A DNA stretch of 27,533 nt, taken from NCBI GenBank assembly GCA_964432875.1, contig CAYSPJ010000068.1, forward strand, positions 1 to 27,533. The letters are read 5' to 3'. The position numbers were made by a program, and so were the translations under genes. The stretch's first letter is position 1. Every line of letters begins with the position of its first letter. The stretch is from JACJYE01 sp964432875 (lineage in GTDB: Bacteria > Bacteroidota > Bacteroidia > Chitinophagales > Saprospiraceae). Below, in pieces: positions 21,645 through 27,533 of this stretch. A model generated the notes under the pieces. That model worked only from the letters and a program-made list of their open reading frames with translations, made no database searches and had not been told where the DNA came from.

Positions 21645-22733
21645 TTAAGGCAGCAGCACTTTGTCGATGACGTGGATGACGCCATTGGAGCCCTGTACGT
21701 TCAGCAAGCTGGAGATGAGATTAGCTAAATCAGTGGTACCCGTATCGGCGATAGTGAGATTGTCCACATTTATGGTGATGGGGCCGTTGAGCGTCTGCAC
21801 CTGCCCATTAGTCAAGTCGGTGGAGAAGATCCGGCCGGGCACGACGTGGTAGAGCAGCACCTGAGTGAGCAGCCCGACGTCGACATCGTCGATGCTGGAA
21901 GCGCCCAATGCGCCCAGCAAGGCGGCAAAAGCAGCATCGGTGGGAGCGAAGACGGTGAAGGGGCCGTCGCCGGAGAGCGTACCTGCCAATTCAGCTTTGA
22001 CCACAGCGGCCACCAGTTGGGTGAATTCAGGATTAGGCGAGTTGGCGAAGCCGATAGCGATTTCTACGATATTCTCGCTGGGGGGCACCAGCAAACCATT
22101 AATGCGATGGATGACGCTGTTGAAGGCCACCGGGCTGAAGGTGTCGGCAGCTACCACATCAATATTGTTGACGGTGACACTGCCCATCGTGTTGATTTCA
22201 ACTGCCGGACCAAGCAGAGTCGGATAGAATTTGCTTTGTAAATCAGCGGCGAAGAGGCGTCCGTCGATGATGTGGTAGGAGAGGATGGTCTGTAATTGAT
22301 CTTCAGGGAAGGCAAAGATAGCGCTGATGTCGGTCAGGCCCAGTGATTCAAAAACAGAATTGACTGGTGCAAAAATGGTGTACTGGCCGCGGATTACTGC
22401 CCGGATCATGCGTACGCGGATAACGGCAATCTCAAAGAGTGAAATGTCATTGGCGCTGCGGAAGCTGATCGCACCTGCTATCGGCTGGCCATTTTCGTCC
22501 AGCCCAAGTTTGCCATACAGGTAATTGAGGATGCGCTCGACCTCTTCATCTGAAAGGTCTCGATACTTAGGGAAATCGTTCATATCGTTGATTTCCACGC
22601 CGAGGAACTGCTCGATATCGTTGAGCGTCATCGCCTCTTGTTCAATCTGGTTTTCCTTTTCGCAAGAAAATGTAAAAAGCGCTACTACGAACAGCAATAG
22701 CATGCTGATTCTCTTAGTCCAGTTGATCATCAT
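21645..22733 (-). CDS. Lipoprotein with two FAS1 (fasciclin) domains
   Basis: The 362-residue protein has a lipoprotein signal peptide (MLLLFVVALFTFSC, lipid Cys24). An acidic linker (about 25-90) carries a short four-helix-like segment. Two FAS1 domains follow: about 95-215 (YTIFAPVNSVFESLG, SYHIIDGRL, NSVIHRINGLLVP) and about 220-360 (FTVFAPTDAAFAALLG, LLYHVVPGRIFSTDL, NGVIHVIDKVLLP). The first domain is the more divergent, with an unusual basic stretch (VIRVRMIRAVIRG) before its FAPV motif. FAS1 domains mediate adhesion to proteins or polysaccharides; here they would sit on the membrane surface. It is a single gene, convergent with the DinB-fold gene. ATG at 22733 or 22730. Confidence 0.92.
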   Translation of the reverse strand: MMINWTKRISMLLLFVVALFTFSCEKENQIEQEAMTLNDIEQFLGVEINDMNDFPKYRDLSDEEVERILNYLYGKLGLDENGQPIAGAISFRSANDISLFEIAVIRVRMIRAVIRGQYTIFAPVNSVFESLGLTDISAIFAFPEDQLQTILSYHIIDGRLFAADLQSKFYPTLLGPAVEINTMGSVTVNNIDVVAADTFSPVAFNSVIHRINGLLVPPSENIVEIAIGFANSPNPEFTQLVAAVVKAELAGTLSGDGPFTVFAPTDAAFAALLGALGASSIDDVDVGLLTQVLLYHVVPGRIFSTDLTNGQVQTLNGPITINVDNLTIADTGTTDLANLISSLLNVQGSNGVIHVIDKVLLP

Positions 22734-23250
22734 TAGTTTGGTTTTTTATGAGAGAATAGAATTATCGGGTTTAGAAGCGAGAAAGGACGCTGGATGTTCG
22801 CAGCAGCACTGTTTAACAGGTTGTTTTGGAGCGCATTAGTCAATTCAGGTCGTTTTTACGATAAAATAATGCTTTTTTAGGAACAAAAGCGGAAAGCTCG
22901 GTCGGCGTAAAAATCAGGCAGTTTGGCAAAAGTTAAAAAAAGAGCAAAAAAAAATTGTCGTTTAGGAGTCATTATGTTATATTTGTGTGGCTGCAAGCCA
23001 ATCTGCCACAGTTCGTCCTCCCGCTCTAGTGGCACCTAAGCTGAGCTTTCCAGCAGCAAGCTAGCGCTCCCTTTCGCTGGCGACAACTCACCTGTATGCT
23101 CCCCAACCCTTCTTTGGATGTGCCTGCTTAGCGCTTAGCAGTTCTAGTGTCGAGCAGGCGATGTTCATGGTTTTCAGCAAAGCGGTAACGCTTTTGCTTA
23201 TGCCTGGATAAAATGTAAAGAGCTATTCATTCACATTAAAACCTGTTATC
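22734..23250. other. Long divergent intergenic region with a structured leader
   Basis: No gene or tRNA is visible in this 517-base region. It holds A/T-rich sequence near 22920-22985 with a good promoter (separate entry), then about 260 bases that appear to be a leader of the tail-fibre-like gene. Within it are a 7-bp stem GCCTGCT/AGCAGGC (23122-23128, 23153-23159), a tandem GCTTAGC repeat (23126-23139), and a 9-bp hairpin AGCAAAGCG/CGCTTTTGCT with one bulge (23176-23198). Confidence 0.45.
22955..22985 (+). promoter_or_regulatory. Promoter upstream of the tail-fibre-like / Asp-box gene pair
   Basis: The -33 TTG (22955-22957) and -7 box TATATTTG (22978-22985, full match to TAnnTTTG) are separated by 20 bases, as expected for the Bacteroidota main sigma factor. 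Transcription would start near 22992, giving a leader of about 260 bases before the ATG at 23251. Confidence 0.55.
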
Positions 23251-24474
23251 ATGAAACAACATGCACTTCAACTCCTGTTCTTTCTAAGCTTATTCCTGCT
23301 TCCAGCGCTGGGCACGGCACAAGTAGCCGGGCAAAACCCCGTGCTGCCCCTTAGTAAAAACAACGGCTACCAATTGGGCGTCGGCACCTTGCCGGTAGTA
23401 AATGGCGACCTGCTGGGCCGCATCCAGATCCGCGGCTGGGTTACGGATGGGTTTTACCATACGGGCGGGCAGATCAGCTCCATCGTCACCGGGCCGGTCA
23501 ACAACGAAGGCTTCCCGGCCAGTATGTTGTTTGCCACCGGCTACCCCAGCCTGACGACCCGCATGGCCATCACGAATGCCGGTCGCGTGGGCATCGGCAC
23601 CGAAGCCCCCGATTTCGACTTGCACACCGTGGGCAATACCCATACCACCGGTAATTTCTGGGGCCGCATCCACTTCGACGACAACCAGTCGAGCGACGAA
23701 GCGCCTAATTCCTATACTGACGAGGCCTACTTTGAGCTCAAGCAGCGCACGGTTTTAGGCGTGCCTGCCGGGATGGGCTCGCATGGCGGCCTGCTCACCA
23801 TGGCCCCCGGCTCTAGCAGCAACGACCACCAGCTCTTCTTCGGCGATGATGGCATTTTCCATCGCCGCTGGGATGGTGGGGCTGGAAGCTGGGCCGGTGC
23901 AGCCTGGCATAAGCTGCTCACGGGCGAAGACATCAATGGCACGCCCAACCACATCGCGAAATTCACTGCGCCCAATGCCATCGGCGACAGCCAGTTGTGG
24001 GACGATGGGGCGCAAGTGGGCATCGGCACTATAGCCCCTGCTGCCGGCTTCTTGCTGGATATTGCTGGCGCTACCCGCATCGGCGGGAAAGTAGCTATTG
24101 GCACCGGCAACATGCCCAACGTGCTGGGTATCAACAATACCGCCAACTACAGCCTCTTCGTCTCCGGCGGCATCCTGACCGAAGAAGTCCTGGTGCGTAC
24201 GGGCTGGGCCGACTATGTCTTTGAAGCGGATTACCCCTTGCCGAGCCTCGAAGCTGTAGAGCAGCACATCCGGGAAAAAGGGCATCTGCCTGGCGTGCCT
24301 TCTGCTGCCCAGGTAGAGGCCAATGGCTTGGGGCTGGCCGAAAATGCCGTGAACCAACAAGTGAAAATCGAAGAATTGTTTTTGCATGTCATCGAGTTGA
24401 ACAAAGCAGTCCAGGCTTTACAAGCAGAGAATGAGGGGCTCAAATCCCGGATTGAAACCCTGGAAAATCATTGA
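23251..24474 (+). CDS. Secreted tail-fibre-like protein with VGIGT repeats and C-terminal coiled coil
   Basis: The 407-residue protein has a signal peptide (QLLFFLSLFLLPALGTAQ). It carries two VGIGT-type repeats of the kind seen in phage tail fibres and many Bacteroidota surface proteins (GRVGIGTEAPDFDLHTVGN near 110, AQVGIGTIAP near 255, and a further VAIGTG). The C-terminal region has the common Bacteroidota pattern GWADYVFEADYPLPSLEAVEQ, then HLPGVPSAAQVEANG, and ends in a coiled coil (about 365-407), which suggests a trimeric fibre. No T9SS signal is visible. It is followed after 28 bases by the Asp-box gene and is probably cotranscribed with it. There are no phage genes around it, so it is a host surface or secreted protein. 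Confidence 0.85.
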   Translation: MKQHALQLLFFLSLFLLPALGTAQVAGQNPVLPLSKNNGYQLGVGTLPVVNGDLLGRIQIRGWVTDGFYHTGGQISSIVTGPVNNEGFPASMLFATGYPSLTTRMAITNAGRVGIGTEAPDFDLHTVGNTHTTGNFWGRIHFDDNQSSDEAPNSYTDEAYFELKQRTVLGVPAGMGSHGGLLTMAPGSSSNDHQLFFGDDGIFHRRWDGGAGSWAGAAWHKLLTGEDINGTPNHIAKFTAPNAIGDSQLWDDGAQVGIGTIAPAAGFLLDIAGATRIGGKVAIGTGNMPNVLGINNTANYSLFVSGGILTEEVLVRTGWADYVFEADYPLPSLEAVEQHIREKGHLPGVPSAAQVEANGLGLAENAVNQQVKIEELFLHVIELNKAVQALQAENEGLKSRIETLENH

Positions 24475-24502
24475 GCTTTGCCTAACCTAAAACCACGAGG
24501 AC

Positions 24503-27500
24503 ATGAAGACTATAAGTATGATTTTTATCGCCTTCCTGAGCCTGAACATCGTTTCGGCCCAGGTCTTTCGCGATATCGTCGAGAAAAATGCGAGCCAGCC
24601 TTTCGAGCGCATCGTTCATGAGGTCGAGGCTTATTACCAAGGTAAAGACAAAGGGCGCGGCACGGGCTATAAGCAGTTTAAACGCTGGGAGTATTTCAAT
24701 GCCAGCCGCTTGAGTGCAGACGGCAGGCTACAAAACGTGCCCCGCCGGGTTTTAGATGAATTCCTGGCTTACCAGAGCGCCTACCAGCCTCCCGTGGAGC
24801 TGAATTTCGACTGCGAGTGGGAAGCAACGGGCGGTACGGCCTACCAGCTCATTGCCAGCGGGCACAACGGCGGCTTGGGCCGGGTCAATTGCATCGTGCC
24901 CGACCCCGATAACCCGTCCATCATCTATGCCGGCACCCCGGCTGGGGGCTTGTGGCGCACCGACAATAATGGCGGCGTTTGGAACCCTGCCGTCCCTGCT
25001 TCTAATTGGACGCCGCTCACCGACGGCTTGCCCAATATCGGCGTGTCGGGTATCGCCATCGACCCTAGTTCGCCGGCCGGCGCTCGCACGCTCTACATCC
25101 TGACTGGCGATGGCGACGGCAGGCATAACGCTTCTCTTGGCGTGCTGAAGTCTTTTGACGGCGGTGGCACCTGGTACCTCACCGGCCTGAGTTGGAGCAT
25201 TACCGACTTTGTATTTGGGTATAAATTGCTTCTGCATCCGGATGATCCGGATATCCTCTTCGCCGCAACCAGCGCCGGGATATTCCGCACGCTAGACGGC
25301 GGCATGACTTGGGGGAATGTCCGGGCCGGCTTGTTTTTCGATATCGAATTCCGCCCTGGTACCCCCGATACGATGTACGCCGCCTCCAACAATAACGTCT
25401 TCCGCAGCATCGATGGAGGCGCCAACTGGTTGCCGGTGGCGGGCATGGGGTGCAATATCGGCAACGCCGGCGTCCGCCTGGCCATTGCCGTCACCCCGGC
25501 TGACCCCGACTACGTTTATGTGCTATCAGGCGGCAACCTGCCCGATGGCATGGGCGGCGGCCTGGCGGGTACCTTCAGCGGCTTGTACCGCTCAACCGAT
25601 AGCGGGGGCTGTTTCCAGCTGCGCGCTACCACGCCCAATATCCTGGATGGGACTACCACTGGCGCTGATACCCGGCAGCAAGCTGGCTACGACCTCTCCA
25701 TCGCCGCTTCCCCCACCGATCCCGAGGAGGTCCATGTTGGCGGCATCAATTGCTGGCGCTCTAACGATGGCGGTCAAACCTGGATAATCACCTCCCATTG
25801 GAACGAAGCCACCATAGGTGCTGGCGATTATACCCATGCCGATATCCACGCGCTGGAGTACATCGGCAATACACTCTACTGCGGCAGTGACGGCGGTGTT
25901 TATTTAACGACTAATAATGCTGATGATTGGGTCAATATCTCCCAAGGGCTTCAAATCACCCAGTACTACCGCATCGCCGCTTTCTCGGATGGGGGCATAG
26001 ATTACCTCATGGGCGGTACCCAGGATAACGGCCTCAACCTGATCCGGGACTCTGGCTCGGGTTTCGGCAATCTGGAGCATTGGGAAGGTGCCGATGGCTT
26101 CGAGTGCTCGGTGGATATTGCCGGGGGCTTTGTGTATGGGACCACCCAAAACGGCCCAGTAGCCAGGTTTGCCTATCCATCCGGCAGTTTTTCTTTCGTC
26201 ACCCCGGCGGCAGCAGGCAATGGCGCCTGGCTCACGCCCCACGTCTTTGACCCCGCCAACAGCGCCCTTTACGTCGGTTATCGCGATCTGTGGCAGACGA
26301 TAGACGATGGAGGCTCCTGGAATAATATTTCCAACGGCAACATCGATACGACTGGCTTGTGTGCCCATATCGATGTGGCGCCGTCTGATGCTAATGTAAT
26401 CTACGTTGCCAAGCCACTGAACCTGTACCGTACTACGGATGGCGGCACCTCCTGGAGCGATATCACTGGTACCTTACCAGCTTCGGTTGCCAGTGTCATC
26501 ACCTATTTTGCCATTGACCCAGTCAACCCCGATCGCATTTGGGTGACGCTGGGTGGGTTTTTAAACCAAACCACTAGCGGATATCAGACCGGCCTGAAAG
26601 TCTTCTTTTCTCCCGATGGCGGCGCTACCTGGCAAAATATCTCTGGCAGCCTGCCCAACATCCCTGCCAATACCATAGTTTACCAAACAGGAAGCGACGA
26701 TGGCCTATACGTCGGCATGGACGTGGGGGTGTATTACCGGGACAACACGCTGGAAGACTGGATTCTGTTCAGCAACGGCCTGCCCAACGTGATCATCTCC
26801 GAGCTGGAAATCAACTACGCGACGGGCAAGCTCGTCGCCGGCTCCTTTGGGCGGGGTGGCTGGCAGACCGACTTGTTCAGCACTTGCAACCGCATTTGCC
26901 TCAACTGCCCGGTTTTTTCCAGCATTCAATCTCTATCGAATACCTATGCTTCTGAATCCTGCATTTATTCCTCAGCGGAGATCTTTGAAGAAACCGACCT
27001 GGTTTACCGGGCCGAAGATTTTATCCTGCTGACCGAAGACTTCCATATCAGCAGTTTCAATGGCGCTTCTTTCCACGGTGCTATTGCGCCCTGCGGCTTC
27101 AGCGGCCTGCAGCAGGTGGCCAACCAGCGTCAAGTCTCAGGCTATTATGTCGGCAAATTACCTGGCTCGGGGTACGCGTCTCTGGAGGCTGGCGGGCGGG
27201 TTAAAACCCAGACGGTGATGGCGGAGGGGAATCCGTTCAAGGCCTATCCCAACCCGGCTTATGATGTGCTGACGCTGGAGTTCGAATCGGGGCTTAGCGG
27301 CCGGGCTGATGTCACCTTATATAATGTAGTCGGCAAGAGAGTGCGCCTATTGGAGAGCCAGGCTTTGTTTGGGGCAGGGGGCGAAAAGCGCAGCTATAGC
27401 CTCCAGGGATTGCCCGGCGGCACCTATGTCCTGGAGGTCAGGGCTAGCGGGAAGCGCTATTTCCAGACGGTCATCAAGCTAGATAGCGGAGGAGGGCATG

Positions 27501-27508
27501 GCTTGTAG
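24503..27508 (+). CDS. Large secreted Asp-box (BNR/sortilin-like) beta-propeller protein with T9SS type A signal
   Basis: The 1001-residue protein has a signal peptide (MIFIAFLSLNIVSAQ), a conserved N-terminal segment (FERIVHEVEAYY, YKQFKRWEYFNASRL) and a long propeller region with about ten Asp-box turns (S/T-x-D-x-G-x-T-W). They start near residues 152, 217, 263, 302, 364, 420, 469, 599, 644 and 703; those at 364 and 469 are degenerate. About 805-890 form a Cys-containing stack domain (YRAEDFILLTEDF, FHGAIAPCG). From 914 (AYPNPAYDVLTLEF) comes a type A T9SS sorting domain. Export across the outer membrane by T9SS is therefore expected. No sialidase or protease active site is evident. A short GGGC/GCCC hairpin may begin at the window edge after the stop. 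Confidence 0.92.
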   Translation: MKTISMIFIAFLSLNIVSAQVFRDIVEKNASQPFERIVHEVEAYYQGKDKGRGTGYKQFKRWEYFNASRLSADGRLQNVPRRVLDEFLAYQSAYQPPVELNFDCEWEATGGTAYQLIASGHNGGLGRVNCIVPDPDNPSIIYAGTPAGGLWRTDNNGGVWNPAVPASNWTPLTDGLPNIGVSGIAIDPSSPAGARTLYILTGDGDGRHNASLGVLKSFDGGGTWYLTGLSWSITDFVFGYKLLLHPDDPDILFAATSAGIFRTLDGGMTWGNVRAGLFFDIEFRPGTPDTMYAASNNNVFRSIDGGANWLPVAGMGCNIGNAGVRLAIAVTPADPDYVYVLSGGNLPDGMGGGLAGTFSGLYRSTDSGGCFQLRATTPNILDGTTTGADTRQQAGYDLSIAASPTDPEEVHVGGINCWRSNDGGQTWIITSHWNEATIGAGDYTHADIHALEYIGNTLYCGSDGGVYLTTNNADDWVNISQGLQITQYYRIAAFSDGGIDYLMGGTQDNGLNLIRDSGSGFGNLEHWEGADGFECSVDIAGGFVYGTTQNGPVARFAYPSGSFSFVTPAAAGNGAWLTPHVFDPANSALYVGYRDLWQTIDDGGSWNNISNGNIDTTGLCAHIDVAPSDANVIYVAKPLNLYRTTDGGTSWSDITGTLPASVASVITYFAIDPVNPDRIWVTLGGFLNQTTSGYQTGLKVFFSPDGGATWQNISGSLPNIPANTIVYQTGSDDGLYVGMDVGVYYRDNTLEDWILFSNGLPNVIISELEINYATGKLVAGSFGRGGWQTDLFSTCNRICLNCPVFSSIQSLSNTYASESCIYSSAEIFEETDLVYRAEDFILLTEDFHISSFNGASFHGAIAPCGFSGLQQVANQRQVSGYYVGKLPGSGYASLEAGGRVKTQTVMAEGNPFKAYPNPAYDVLTLEFESGLSGRADVTLYNVVGKRVRLLESQALFGAGGEKRSYSLQGLPGGTYVLEVRASGKRYFQTVIKLDSGGGHGL

Positions 27509-27533
27509 TTTTAACAAGGGCACTTGCCCGGCA

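Noticed and set aside
23251..24474. Phage or prophage origin for the tail-fibre-like gene
   Set aside because: It has a signal peptide, the neighbours are not phage genes, and the C-terminal pattern is common in Bacteroidota chromosomal surface proteins.

Overview
This looks like chromosomal DNA from a GC-rich member of the Bacteroidota, most likely the Saprospiria (Lewinella / Phaeodactylibacter type). The evidence is two type IX secretion C-terminal signals (a CHU_C / gliding-motility type B domain at 14196-16496 and a type A domain at the end of 24503-27508), FAS1 and VGIGT-repeat surface proteins, and several upstream regions with the Bacteroidota -7 box TAnnTTTG. The genus-level guess is inference. 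No tRNA, rRNA, CRISPR array, transposase, integrase or phage gene was seen.  Left part (1-7674), housekeeping: a nucleotide pool repair / biotin ligase pair on the minus strand (cinA, birA; ATGA overlap) diverges from rsfS and ftsH. ftsH is closed by a clear terminator. A minus-strand EamA transporter follows, then a plus-strand run of BCP-type peroxiredoxin, clpS and aat. ClpS and Aat are the adaptor and one tagging enzyme of the bacterial N-degron pathway.  Middle part (7800-16496), all minus strand. An envelope export operon comes first (in transcription order membrane fusion protein, MacB-like permease, TolC-like outer membrane protein), with no ATPase gene among them. Upstream of it lies a three-gene set: a large T9SS-exported CHU_C protein followed by two signal-peptide proteins that look like outer-membrane or surface components.  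Right part (16834-27508), mostly plus strand: a membrane-anchored glucosaminidase; a second membrane-anchored protein with what may be a degenerate copy of the same active-site helix; a small lipoprotein; an MscS channel; an exported DinB-fold protein; a minus-strand FAS1 lipoprotein; and a secreted pair made of a VGIGT tail-fibre-like protein and a 1001-residue Asp-box protein with a T9SS signal.  The least expected signals are in the non-coding DNA: two copies of a G-rich (GGTTAAAGGG) element that start at or next to a stop codon, in sense orientation and with G-quadruplex potential; a possible small palindrome family; direct/inverted repeats in the efflux operon leader; and a long, hairpin-rich leader before the tail-fibre-like gene. 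No complete, clearly novel multi-gene system can be demonstrated from this sequence alone; the CHU_C operon and the glucosaminidase pair are the best candidates.
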